A stretch of DNA of 20,213 bases from Apostichopus parvimensis (GCA_000934455.1 KN888495.1:33280-53492); one strand, 5' to 3'; counted from the first letter of the stretch, positions 1 through 10,077 are shown. Notes: generated from the letters alone by a model not told the origin. Program-made: numbers and translations.

Positions 1-316
1 GAACACTCATTACCAGGAAATAAAGTGAAACATGTGAAACAGAAAAACGAAGAGGACAATTGACTGTTTTCGTTACCACAAGTTTTCGTAGAAAGCGCAC
101 ATGACATTAGGAAAGTGAGGTAAAGATTTTGAGATGGCCGTGGTGGGTTTGTTACACTTGGAATCTTTAGGTTTCTATACCTCTCTTATTGAATCTTGTA
201 AATTATCTGTAAATAACTCGTCCGTTGTCTACCTTTTTCCAGATTTTGTTTTCTCCAGTTTGCACAAACCGTGTGATTCTGGAAGTTGCATCGTCTTCAG
301 ACGGAAACCATTACTC
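1..316. other. Left-edge non-coding DNA, no gene recognised
   Basis: A 66-codon frame opens with ATG at 134 on the + strand. It shows no recognisable domain, signal peptide or splice context, and its end runs into the mobile element that starts near 325. I therefore treat it as a chance frame. The stretch could be intergenic or the intron of a neighbouring gene. Confidence 0.4.
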
Positions 317-670
317 CTCAGGACAGGCGCGTAGCGAGGAATTTGCCAAGGGAGGGGCGAACATGTAGGCAAACTATTAGAGCCGTAGATTCGGCACTGG
401 AAACTTTCAGAGTCTTATATACGGCTCTGGAAACTATCTAAGCGTAGCGCCACCATAAGTTGGCGCGAAGCGTACAAGAAAATTTTGGCCGAAAATGCCT
501 CCTAGATCGCTGGAAATGGCACTTCCCAGGCCTTGTAAGTGCATGCATCTAAGGAGTTTCTATTTTGAAATTACTAGCGATATCATAAAAACATACCAAA
601 AAATTTGCTCAAGGGGAGGGGGGGGGCGGTCCCCCCTTCGTCCCCTTCGCTATGCGCCTTTCTCAGGACA
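317..670. mobile_element. Non-autonomous TIR element (MITE-like) with 9-bp target-site duplication
   Basis: The 9-mer CTCAGGACA occurs at 317-325 and again at 662-670 and looks like a target-site duplication. The DNA just inside has imperfect inverted ends. The left end reads AGGCGCGTAGCGAGG from 325; the right end, read on the - strand from 659, is AGGCGCATAGCGAAG, about 13 of 15 matching. The interior is about 335 bp with no transposase frame. It holds a GC hairpin (G9 at 618-626, CGGT loop, C6 at 631-636) and a degenerate 30-bp internal duplication (near 392 and 422). The 8-9 bp duplication length would suit hAT-like or Mutator-like cut-and-paste elements, but the family is not established. 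A right-end offset of 1-2 bases is possible. Confidence 0.6.
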
Positions 671-945
671 CGTTCAACAAATAATGACTTTAGTCAGGTA
701 TATTATATTTCCACGAGTTAAAATTATACTGATGCCCTTGGCTACATCCAACGATACCTCCTCTTCCCACGCCATTCCATCCTTTATAGACCCCCATCCC
801 TGCCTTATTCCTGTACCCATTCCTCCATCAGTTCCTCTAATCATTCCCTCCTCTATTTCCTCTTGCCATTCCCTTCTTTCCAATCTGTTCCCCCAGATCT
901 TGCGCATCCCTCCTCTACTGCTTCTCCACGCAGTATCCACTACTA
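671..945. other. Pyrimidine-rich low-complexity tract
   Basis: From about 740 to 930 the + strand is dominated by C and T, in runs such as CCTCCTCTATTTCCTCTTGC. This compositional bias suppresses stop codons. It explains a 152-codon + strand frame (495-953), which also crosses the TIR element, and an 88-codon frame on the other strand. Both translate to low-complexity Pro/Ile/Ser or Arg/Gly/Glu sequence and are not credible proteins. Confidence 0.55.
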
Positions 946-1019
946 TACTGTAGCTAATGATGTGTTCTGCTTTAGGTTATATTGAGTTCACTGTACTGTG
1001 CACTGGTTTGGTGACATTT

Positions 1020-1231
1020 GACCTGCAGGCGTACGCTTCCCTGGCGAACGCTATTAGAAACGCTAGCCGTACATGATTTGTTGTATACATAGCTGGGCGC
1101 GGTCCAATAATACTGTACAGTGGACTGTACTGTGGTTTAAGCATAGGTTATCGTTGTTCGTGGTATCGAAGCAGAAGACGAATTCTTTGCCGAGGTTACA
1201 TAATTACCAGTCTTTTCCTTGTCTGCAAAAG
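1020..1231 (+). promoter_or_regulatory. Candidate CpG-richer promoter and non-coding first exon of the calpain gene
   Basis: CpG dinucleotides are clearly denser from about 1026 to 1196 than in the surrounding AT-rich DNA (for example CGTACG, GGCGAACGC, GGGCGCGG, GCCGAGG). A CCAAT box lies at 1104-1108. The tract ends at a good splice donor, AAAAG|GTGAGA, with the junction after 1231. This is what a promoter followed by a 5'UTR exon would look like. The calpain ATG exon begins at a splice acceptor (7189/7190) and so needs an upstream non-coding exon; a 5.96 kb first intron would connect them. No TATA box or defined start site is visible. The link to the calpain gene is inference. Confidence 0.35.
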
Positions 1232-2149
1232 GTGAGACATTCACGATCATTCTTTTTTTTGGTATTGAAAAAGTATAACAAATCAAATATAGCATTAACT
1301 TGAGTCTTAATTACTTAATTTAGCCTATTACACGAAAAACTTGTTACCGTTGTGTTAGTTAGTGTTACTATATTGCTTGTTTTAGTAGGCCTGCAGCTTC
1401 CAACTAACCAGCAACAACCCAATTAAATTATTATATGAAGTTTAACTTGCCTACCCAAGCTGTATCGAAGGCCATTTTTATGGACAGTTCCTCAACTATG
1501 TTTTATTTTGTGCTGTTATATCACGCAAAAATCCTAAAAAAATCTTTATTTTAGTAAGTGCAGTGCTAGACAAAATATGGGTAACATTCATGATTCAGGT
1601 GTTGGGATGTTGTCTGCTACTGCTAGTGCTACCACTGGTACGGTATTGCCAGTACAACTAAATACTAACTGTTGTAGTGAAGGCCTTGCCAACTTTAGCC
1701 CAATAGCATTGACTTTACTTTCATGTTTGTAAATTGTACTAAGGCACTTTTTGTTGTTGTTGAAATAAGAACAAATTGAAAACCTTTGGCTTTTGATATG
1801 CATGCTTGATAATCAGGGTAATGTTGATATTGAAACTGGACTGTGACATTTCTTTGGGTAGAAATTTTACACACTAATGTCATCCAGAACAACTGTAAGG
1901 CCTATATCATAAATGAAAATTATTTGCATTATAGTATAGAATAAGGTAAAAAGGATAAAAAGCTTATTTACAAACATGCATACAGTACATGTTTGATCAA
2001 TGCAAATTGTGCAAATCAAATAAAATGTTTTAACTTGTTTACTCCTTTGTTCCAACTTGTGAATTGTTTTTGGTTCATGTTTCATTTATTTGTGTAATAA
2101 GAAAAAAATATTTGCATCATTACCATTTGCATTGTTTAGAGCATTACCT
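1232..2149. other. AT-rich non-coding DNA (probable first intron)
   Basis: Apart from the putative donor at its left end I see nothing gene-like. Several frames of 65-72 codons on the - strand (1588-2085) overlap one another, lack splice context and have no domain signature. Confidence 0.4.
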
Positions 2150-2335
2150 CGCTTCTGTTCCTACTCTTTTTTACCCATTTCTATTTCCCCTCCCTCTCTC
2201 GATTTCTTCTAATCTCCTTTAGTATTCCCACTTTTCACTGCTCTTCTACATGTCCCCTAGCCTGCCCTTTCTCTAATCCTAAACTAAGCTTCCCCAGTCT
2301 TGCCCCTCTTCTCTTCTTGTTCGTGTCTCGTTTGG
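2150..2335. other. Second pyrimidine-rich tract
   Basis: About 180 bp of C/T-rich + strand sequence (TTTCCCCTCCCTCTCTCG and similar), with the same strand asymmetry as the block near 740-930. The two may be diverged copies of one low-complexity repeat, but I could not align them convincingly by eye. Confidence 0.45.
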
Positions 2336-2902
2336 CAGTAATGCCAATCTTCAGCCATGCCCTTTATCAACAAAGAGCTCTGTCATATTGGTCCTTTCTA
2401 GTTCTGCTAGAAACCTTACATGTTGCAATCTCTGAAATCACTGAGAATTCCTTTGCTGAATCTCTGATGGACACTTTTTGGCAAAGTTGATGCATATTCT
2501 CTTATTCACAATTAGCATGACATTTTTGAATTAAGATACATGTTTTGCAACTCATAACTAGAACAATTTAGCAATGAAATGTTGGCCACCATTCCTTTGG
2601 CGACTTCACATGTGTCAGGTTGTTACACATAGCTAAAAGAATAACCACTGGGTGCCTTGACAAAACACAAGATTGTGAGCTCAGCCCCATCGTGATTGGA
2701 ATGGAACAGCCAGCAGTATTCATACAGTGTTGATCCCAGCCCCACAGAAGACCTGGCCAGTGAATGTTGGTTGTTGTTGATGTATTTTTTAAGTACTTCA
2801 TATCCCCCTTAACCCCCCCCCCCCCTTTCCATTTCCAGTCCCGCCTCCTTGGTTTATGTATGCACTTTATTATGTGGTTTGGTGTTTAAAAATATCACTC
2901 TC
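2336..2902. other. Non-coding DNA with a 13-C run
   Basis: There is no credible coding exon. A 77-codon - strand frame (2568-2801) has no recognisable features. A run of 13 C bases sits at 2813-2825 and is likely to vary in length between individuals and to cause sequencing errors. Confidence 0.45.
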
Positions 2903-2955
2903 TATAAATATGTTGCTATTTACTGCTTAGTTTTCCTTGCTCAGAGAAGAGACAG
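2903..2955 (+). promoter_or_regulatory. Weak alternative promoter: TATA-like box plus splice donor
   Basis: TATAAATA lies at 2903-2910. A strong donor, GACAG|GTAAGA, follows with its junction after 2955. A start site about 30 bp downstream of the TATA box would give a first exon of only about 20 nt, which is short but possible. It could be an alternative 5'UTR exon for the calpain gene. TATA-like and donor-like sequences are common by chance in DNA of this composition, so this is weaker than the 1020-1231 candidate. Confidence 0.17.
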
Positions 2956-3932
2956 GTAAGAATCATTGTGTGTGAATGTAAAAGATTGTTTTTTTAGAAT
3001 TTCAAATAGACACTGTTAATTGGTGCTCCTTCAATGCATCATGCACTTGATCCATAGTTCTCCATTCTTAACGAATGTGGTTCTTAAATCCGTTTTGCTA
3101 TACTTCATGTCACAGTGACCTTCAAATTTCATGTGCAGAGTGTGAGATCCCTTTAAATACAGAGGCTACAAGTTTTGAGTCCCTAACATGTGCAGTCTAA
3201 ATGTGTTTCACATTTCACACATATCTCACACAATTAGTCCAAGCAATGCTGTACAAGCTGGCAAAGCCTGGCAAGTAGTGAATCGGTGACAGATTTTAAT
3301 TTCATTTGACAAACAGCCTTGAGTTTGTCTGGTGGGTCATACAATACTTTTGACTATGGAGAAGCTTACAGTACAGTGGTAGCCACTAAATGAGATTAAG
3401 TTAACAGGATATGAGAATGTGGAGAAATTAGCTTCTAGCATTATTAAGTTGTGAGGAACATGTGGTGTATGAAACAGAGGCAGCAAATTTCACAGACAGT
3501 ACAGTAATATACTAACATATGTGTAGGCTGCTGAGGTAATCATGCAATACAAAATTTGCAGCGATAGAATTATTAATCATCTAACTTAATCCAAAACACT
3601 ACTGAGGGTCAAATAAGATTATTAACCCTCTTGAAATTTTGTTGAATTCTTGCTGCATTTAAATTTTTCATTGCCAGCAAAATCTGTTTTTCTCTGCTTG
3701 ATTCATTGTAAACTTACTTTGCTTTTAAGATTTTTTAAAAATAGTCATGTTTTGTGTTTATGATCGTCAGGTTAATAAAATGGTGACTGTTAAAGAATGT
3801 GCATGATTTGGTACAGTTCTAATTGAATAGCAGTGCAGTAAGTTATCATAGTTTATCTAAGCTCATTGAGAGAATAAGGGCAAAAGATGTTTTAGCCATG
3901 TATGAAGATAAACTTGCCCTCACTTTATCCTT

Positions 3933-3949
3933 CCCTCCCCTCCCACCCC
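3933..3949 (-). other. G-quadruplex-type motif on the - strand / C-rich acceptor-like tract
   Basis: The + strand reads CCCTCCCCTCCCACCCC, four C-runs of 3-4 separated by single bases. This is a compact G-quadruplex pattern on the - strand and a possible i-motif on the + strand. It is followed at once by ACAG at 3950-3953, so it also looks like a strong polypyrimidine tract and 3' splice site. A donor-like AAG|GTGAGC lies after 4089, which would bound a hypothetical 136-nt non-coding exon at 3954-4089. That exon is speculative. Confidence 0.45.
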
Positions 3950-5549
3950 ACAGCAATTGAAATGAGTATATGTGTGTATGGAATTGATTTCCTGATGCTT
4001 GTGTGCTGCAGTTATCTTTCATTGATTAATCAATTATAGAAGCACGCATTATATTATTCATAGGGTCAACTTCCAGTTTTAAAGTTAAGGTGAGCACTTA
4101 GTTTTTATTTTTGGGAAACGATGTTGTAGTTTTGCTAAATGATGGCTGTTCATATTTTGCTAGACACAATTAAGTTTTGCCATTTGAAGGTCATAGGAAC
4201 TAAATAATTTATGACTGTTATGCGATTACTTCCGGAACAATGTCATAGTAAACGTCTGCATACAGGATACAATTCAGTACCTACAAAAAACCAAGGAAAC
4301 TCTTGCAGTGTCAAGTAGCTTACTGTACTGTAGCTGACTTTGTGGTGATATGATTTCACATAAACCGTACAATATCGTGTTCAGTTTTGTAATTATGCAA
4401 ATTTAGTAATTCTTGAAGTAAGTACATGCATTGGAACAGTAGGAAAAGTTGTTTATTATACAGGAATGTTATGTTTGAGAATGTGGAAAATTTAGTAATT
4501 TACTTCTGTAACAGATTTAAAGGTCATGAGTAATGTCCCCTAATTACAGCATGCTAAAATTTACTTAATGTCCTCACAAGTACTTCCCTGGAAGTTCTGA
4601 CTTTCGAAGTTATTCCCAAGTGACTTGAGGATCGTTGAATCAAACATTTAAATGTCTTAGTGACACAAAAAGCCTGGAGGGTGACAGTATAAAATTCCCT
4701 TTAAAATTTGAGCATCATTGACCATCATCTGACTTGTAAATCATATTTTGGAGCAATAGTGATGTTCTTTAAGCCATTTCCAATTGACCTCATGGCAAAA
4801 GGACAATTTGTAATTATAAAGAAAATTTATATATGACAGAACAACAGTGCAAGCTTTGCATTTACTGTTTACTGTAAGTTTCACCTCTTGGCCACGAGGA
4901 ATATATACCAAGATCAATCAAATGCATACATGAGCAAACCTATGAAGTTGTCTTAGTTTGGACAAAAATGGTGTTTTAATCTATACATGTTGAGGTGTTC
5001 ATGCATTAGTGGAGCACCCATTCAGGCTGTGCACTGTCCTGTGAAGTTATACAGTACAGGTAAATGGTATTACAGTATAGTTTATATGAATACTTGAATA
5101 GCCCTTAATCAGTTTAATCTCGATAACCTCACTACAGTCCCAACATATTACTTCAGTTAGCTATAGTAACGAACAAACTGTACTCATGAATACTTGTGAG
5201 GACTTCGCCCCCTGAACAGGTAGAATACCAAGGGTCATTTTCTTTCTTGTCTGATGTTTGGATTCCCCGTTAATAGGTAAGGTATATACAAGAGAAGTTA
5301 AGCTAATTTATTTGTATCTCAGCTTAACCTTGTTCCCACTCGTACCAACCATTTAATAAAGTTGGCATTCCAAAAGGGTGACAGTGCACTGTGCATATTG
5401 ACTCAGCTTAAGAGTCTTGTGTTACAGTACAGATTATGTGAAGAACAAACCGTTATTGTTGTAGTATTGTAAACTGATGATACACTGCACATGGTTTATG
5501 ACTATCATACATTTTGTATTTAAAGAAAAATGTTATGACCTGGTAAGAA

Positions 5550-5573
5550 CCCCCTCACCCCACCCCCCACCCT
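5550..5573 (-). other. G-quadruplex-type motif on the - strand
   Basis: The + strand has C-runs of 5, 4, 6 and 3 separated by TCA, A and A. This meets the usual four-run quadruplex pattern on the - strand. A similar but three-run tract lies near 5765-5780. Confidence 0.5.
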
Positions 5574-5971
5574 GACTTTAACTATACTGTATGTAATGAA
5601 ATGTCATGTTAACACAACTCTCCACACTTACCTTTTGACCTTCCCAAATATAAATTGAATCCTATATTTTCCTTCTTTCATGTGACATCTCTGGCATGCC
5701 TCCTCTCGATCATCACTACTGTGCAATGTAACTTGTCAAGCTAGTTAACCGTGCACCAAGATGACCCCCTCCCCCACCCACCACAGCACATCTGGGTCAT
5801 GACCCATTTATATTTTCCTCCTAAATCATCTGAAAATTGGTGACAGTTTAATAAGTATTCTATTAAATATTGCAACATGCTATCTATTGAGGACATGGGT
5901 TTCACTTCAGTAATAAATCTTTGAGTAAAGACAACCAGAGAATCATTTCTCCACTACATTCAGTAGAAAAG

Positions 5972-5992
5972 CCCCCCCCCCCCAAAAAAAAA
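5972..5992. repeat. C12-A9 homopolymer junction
   Basis: Twelve C bases (5972-5983) are followed directly by nine A bases (5984-5992). It is a length-unstable simple repeat with no coding role. Confidence 0.8.
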
Positions 5993-6340
5993 TCCAGCAG
6001 GCATAGTGATTCCTTGCCTTATTACATCACATATATGGAATCACCTGATTGATAGAGCAACTGAGGAGATGTGTCCTGAGTCAAGTACCAGAGCATGAAA
6101 AAAGTCTGTTTCTAATAACTTGACTAATATTGCAAAGGTACTACCTGCCTGAAAGTTGATGACAGAGACAGTCATTATTGGAATGGAAAACCCCCTAAGC
6201 CATTTAAAGAGCAAAGATCACATCCTGTGGCAGTTAGTAACATAGAAAAGCCATTCATCATCTTGTATACAAAAAGTTAAATCCATGTAAATTAAAGCTT
6301 TCCATTTTGAATTTAAGCGCTTACAAGATTTTCGTACCAT

Positions 6341-6726
6341 TGTTGACCTCAAAGGACCTCAAATTTTTTACACTTTGGCATCGGGTGAACTCAACTGACC
6401 CTTGAGCCCAGCAGAAAATAATTGGGTTCTTGCACTAATTTAGGTGCATCCACATACCCAATATGAACTTCATTCAAGGCCTTATTTAGAGTTATTGCCT
6501 TCCTCTGTTGACCTCAAGTGACCTCCAACTTCCATTAGAAAGCAAAGAGTGTCATTCTACACAATATGACATGGCCATGTATTACATATGGAGTTCATTC
6601 AATATCTAATTGTGAGTTAACATGTTTACATGTTTTCTGACTTTGACCACTGTGGACCTCAAAATTCAAATGACCTCAAAATTGTTCACACTTTGGCATT
6701 TGGTGAAATCAAATGACCTTTGACCC
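6341..6726 (-). repeat. AGGTCA-rich dispersed repeat, - orientation, upstream of the calpain ATG exon
   Basis: This block is a diverged copy of the repeat at 7511-7860, in the opposite orientation. The clearest match is 6502-6524, whose reverse complement agrees with 7755-7777 at 22 of 23 bases. The similarity continues with gaps to about 6443 on this side and 7858 on the other. It carries nuclear-receptor-type half sites: TGACCT-4-GGACCT at 6344-6359, a perfect TGACCT-4-TGACCT at 6509-6524, and TGACCT-T-TGACCC (DR1 on the - strand) at 6714-6726. Similar AGGTCA-containing repeats occur in several marine invertebrate genomes to my recollection; I cannot name the family. Confidence 0.7.
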
Positions 6727-7189
6727 CTGTGTTTACAAGCCAAGGCGTAGCACACATACACACATGCCATCACCATCCCATAGATTCCTTGTTGCCTCAA
6801 GAAGGAGAGAAGGTGAACTTTCGAATAGTCTCAGCAGTTGTTACAATGGAAGGTCCCCCTTCCTCCTCTGCCACATATGGTTTTGCTCTGGGAAGCCTTT
6901 CATATTATTATTTTATAGGAGAATGAAGGCTTTGTACTTTTCCATATACTTGGTTTACACTTGTATTGAAACATCTTAAAACCGCTCCCACTATGATTCA
7001 TGTCAGTGGTCCACGCCCACCTCCTCTTCCTTTATGCATTTGTGAGGTGTGCAATAGTCTTAATCTGTTTAGAATTGGGACCAGTGAGATTTCTAAAGAT
7101 ATCAGATGCATTTCATATAATAAATTACAAAATGTTGAAATTCATTTCCGATCACTTTTCCAATATTTTCTTTTCTTCATGCATATCAG
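6727..7189 (+). other. Intron end leading to the calpain ATG exon
   Basis: Four overlapping + strand frames (6713-7359) run through here, but none shows a domain and they overlap the calpain exon in the wrong frame. The right end is a good 3' splice site: a T-rich tract from about 7150 (CCAATATTTTCTTTTCTTC) and an AG at 7188-7189. No other function is visible. Confidence 0.5.
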
Positions 7190-7208
7190 GTAAAAGCAAT
7201 CAGTCAAC
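7190..7208 (+). other. 5'UTR part of the calpain ATG exon
   Basis: Nineteen transcribed bases separate the inferred splice acceptor (AG at 7188-7189) from the ATG. They contain an in-frame TAA at 7191-7193, so translation cannot be entering from an upstream exon in this frame. This makes 7209 the first usable start and implies that the upstream exon or exons are non-coding. Confidence 0.6.
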
Positions 7209-7355
7209 ATGCCTAGACCCAAACCAACATACGATCAACTTCGCAAGCAGTTGCTTCAGAAGAATGCTCTGTTTGAGGATCCTGACTTCCCAGCTGTCAC
7301 CCAGTCCCTCTTCTTCAGTACCCCACCCAAGCCATTTGAATGGAAGAGACCAAGT
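7209..7355 (+). CDS. Calpain-type cysteine protease, first coding exon (partial gene)
   Basis: Calpains are Ca2+-dependent intracellular cysteine proteases that cut signalling and cytoskeletal proteins at limited sites. This exon encodes 49 residues matching the N-terminal edge of the protease core (PC1): YDQLRKQLL at 8-16, LFEDPDFPA at 21-29, SLFF at 33-36 and WKRPS at 45-49. That pattern (YxxLR, then LFxDxxFPA, then SL, then WKRP) is typical of calpains. The short leader MPRPKPT has no targeting signal and no long N-terminal extension. The start at 7209 is supported by the in-frame stop at 7191 and the ATG context CAACATGC. The exon ends in phase 0 at AGT|GTAAGT and continues at 13996. The N-terminus looks closest to conventional (calpain-A/B or CAPN1/2/3-like) calpains, but this region alone cannot fix the subfamily. 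Confidence 0.85.
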
Positions 7356-7510
7356 GTAAGTATACAGAACATTCCCAAAAATTCCCAAAAAGTTGTCCTT
7401 TTTCTTTGTCTGGAATTATTTTGTTTTTTTGATTCCTTTCAGATGCAAAAGGGATTTATGCAATAGTGATGGGGAGTGTGTGTACGGGCACAAGTGTGTG
7501 ACGCATTGGC

Positions 7511-7860
7511 TTGTAAACACGATAACTCAAAAACTATATAGTGGGTGAATTTGATATTTGGTACCTTGATGCACCTTGTTGAGTAGAAAAGGATTCTTTT
7601 CTGTGGAGTTATTAAAGGTCATTTGAGGTCAAAAGTCTGAAAACCTTGTAAGCATGATAACACAAAAAACCATATGGTGGATGAACTTTATATATCTGGT
7701 ATGTAGATGCACCATATTGAGTAGAAGAAATGATTTGCTTTGTGTGGAGGTTGAAGGTCATTTGAGGTCAACAGAGGTGAAAGTCTGCAAATCTTGTAAA
7801 CAGGATAACTCCAAAACAAGCCTTGGTTGAAATTCATATTGAGTTTGTGAATGCACCTTA
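7511..7860 (+). repeat. AGGTCA-rich repeat, + orientation, about 2.5 tandem units
   Basis: A degenerate unit recurs with anchor GTAAACACGATAACTC at 7513, GTAAGCATGATAACAC at 7648 and GTAAACAGGATAACTCC at 7796, so the spacing is 135 and then 148 bp. Each full unit contains AGGTCATTTGAGGTCA, a perfect direct repeat of AGGTCA spaced by 4 bp (7616-7631 and 7755-7770). In the second unit a further AGGTGA at 7775-7780 keeps the 4-bp spacing. The block is an inverted relative of 6341-6726. It is likely a dispersed repeat; any regulatory role is unproven. Confidence 0.75.
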
Positions 7861-8027
7861 CTGTCAGTGTTTCTTGCACTAGTAACTGTGTTCTATAGAT
7901 ACTGTTGTCCGTTTAAGGTTTCAGCTGCTTGTAAAGCCTGCTAAAAATTGTCTTTAGTAATATCTTGGAAGCCTGCAATGATTCTACAAGTGAATTATTA
8001 TTTTTAAATAAGATTCTGCCCATGTCT

Positions 8028-8215
8028 GCCGGAAGATATTTCGACTTCGTTTAGCTCAGTGTCACAGCTTCTTGCAAATTTGAAACCTGCGAAACAATGT
8101 GAAAGCCACAACCACCGTGAACCTTCTTCAAAGGTTACAACGTGTCAACGTGTGAAGCATCATGTACAATATGGGGACAGTGCTTTGAGTTTACTTTTGC
8201 GACAGAGATTCAAAA
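8028..8215. other. CpG-denser patch inside the intron, function unknown
   Basis: CpG sites (GCCGGAAG, TTTCGACTTCG, CTGCGAAAC, ACGTGTCAACGTGTG, TTGCGACAG) are denser here than around it. Two + strand frames give plausible but short peptides before stopping, and a 61-codon frame starts at 8059. A tRNA A-box-like TTAGCTCAGTG lies near 8051, but I find no matching B box. It could be a decayed repeat, a regulatory element or an unrecognised exon; I have no basis to choose. Confidence 0.3.
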
Positions 8216-9930
8216 CCCTCCATATAAATTTACTGTGTAGATAAGGATGCATATATTGATAGCTCTTTCTGGTTTGAAATTACAGTGCACTCCCAGTATC
8301 CCTGAGAAATATCCCTTGAGCATTCTACCGAATAGTTCATTATGCACACCACACGGTGAAGGTTGTTTTGAGAGAGGATAGAGGATGGTAATCATTTTAT
8401 TTTGCTTAAGAATGCACTGAACCGGAATGGAATGAGTCATAGCCAAAAACAAATTTAATGAAATATTGAAGGGTTTCCTTTGTACAGTCTATAAAGTAGT
8501 TCTTGTTGGCTTGATGAGAATTCATGCTGGGGAATGTTTTGTACCTGAGAGAATTGTCAAAATCTTATTATGATTTTTTTCGATACTGTGGATAGTGCAT
8601 GAAATGACCTATGGGTTCCAAGCTATAAAAGCTCATAATTGTTGTTACTGTATATGTATTTCTACTTTGGAATGTGATACTCGAATTCAAGTTGGTTTGC
8701 TTGACCAGTGATATATCTCGCTGCAAGAGAAAAAGAATAAAAATTAAGTATTTTGACAATTTCCTATTTTTTCTTTGCATGTAATGATTACTAATATTAT
8801 GAAAAATGCAACTGGGCGATCCAATTTGTGTGTTTTAATGGAATGCATAAGTAGTCGCCAAAGTAGCAAATTGAAAAAATCTAGGAGGTTGGGTGTGTTA
8901 CATGTATTCTAGTTCCATCTTATTTACAGTGTTATAATTACTCATTAAGTGAGTCATACATAGCACAAGTAGGTAGAAATGGGTAGACAAAAATCTTAAA
9001 AAGCTGTAGGATAAATTTGGGCAAAAAGAGGTTTGTCTATTAAATTGAGCATTCGGTTTTTAGGGGCTAATCTGTGCTGTTTGCAATTTTACTGTGCTGA
9101 ATAATAGATGTAAAATTACTCACACTTTTTAGATACAGACTTAGCAGATGGCATTTAAAGTCTAAATAAAAGAAAAAGGGAACAAAATCAAGTGTTTTGA
9201 TGTATCACTTGTCAAAGTAAACCATTGTGCAGTTCTGTACAGGCTGTAATTACATCTTGCAGTATTGACTAAATTAAGAATGATGGATGGATGGTGACAT
9301 CATCCATTCCCTGGATAGCACAAGTTAAATAGTTAATGCAAGGTGGAATTATTAGAACTGGAAGTGGTTTACAATAAATAGGGATATAAGTAAGCTTCAG
9401 GGCTCTGACCTCTTTGTGGGCGGTGCTAAGCTTGAACAACAAAGTGTGAAACATTACAGTGGTGATGATCATACATGTGGTACTATCAATTTTCAATGCT
9501 TTTCCCAGGTAATTGAATTTGTCTGTGCAAAAAGAGATCTAGATGCAAAAGGAAAAGACAATCTAGGTTAATTTCCTCCCCTTTAAGGTACTTTTTGCAG
9601 ACCAATGATGTCATGCCTATCCTCTTTAGTAAACGTTCGGTACTTTGGCACGGCAGTTACTGTACATAGGGTATGTGTGCTGCACATTGAGGTCTGAGCA
9701 TGTTAAGAACATTAGGATACAATACGACAAAAGAGAATGTGAAAGAAAGAAAAGAGGAGAATGTCGCCAGAACTGAAATAAGGATGACAAAGATATGAGA
9801 TCATTGATGATCAATACCTTTCACCATATGACACTGTTGTTGACCACTAAGAGATGTAAGTTATATAACTAAAGCAACACCTTGGTCAGGATCAACTCCA
9901 AAACAAGACTACTGCAAGCACAACACAGAC

Positions 9931-9936
9931 TTTATT
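9931..9936 (-). terminator. AATAAA polyadenylation signal on the - strand
   Basis: TTTATT on the + strand reads AATAAA on the - strand. It lies about 140 bp downstream, in the - direction, of the stop codon of the candidate - strand gene (TAG at 10080-10078), a normal 3'UTR length. Cleavage would fall near 9910-9920. AATAAA is common in AT-rich DNA, so its value depends on the exon being real. Confidence 0.3.
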
Positions 9937-10077
9937 TGATTTCGAATTGAATGTGCAGTTCTGATTTTGCTCTAGACTAGCTTGGTTTTGAGTGCATAGA
10001 TGTAGAATGGTATTAGAAGGTATCAATGTCCATACATACCCAAACCACTAAGTTTTTGGGAGTAACAGGGTTACATA

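Larger units (their letters stand above)
2956..6340. other. Long non-coding stretch (probable first intron) with C-rich tracts
   Basis: I find no convincing coding exon over 3.4 kb. The notable content is a series of C-rich tracts listed separately (3933-3949, 5550-5573, 5972-5983). Short GTACTGT/ACAGTAC motifs also recur (for example near 3366, 3497, 4321, 5050 and 5418). Confidence 0.45.

Noticed and set aside
495..953. 152-codon + strand open frame
   Set aside because: It starts inside the TIR element and runs through pyrimidine-rich low-complexity DNA; the translation is repetitive Pro/Ile/Ser/Leu with no domain.
7511..7860. CRISPR-like array of regularly spaced repeats
   Set aside because: Units are 135-148 bp, diverged, only 2-3 in number and in a eukaryotic intron; this is a dispersed or tandem repeat.
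8040..8120. tRNA gene suggested by an A-box-like TTAGCTCAGTG
   Set aside because: No B box at the right distance and no cloverleaf stems could be drawn.
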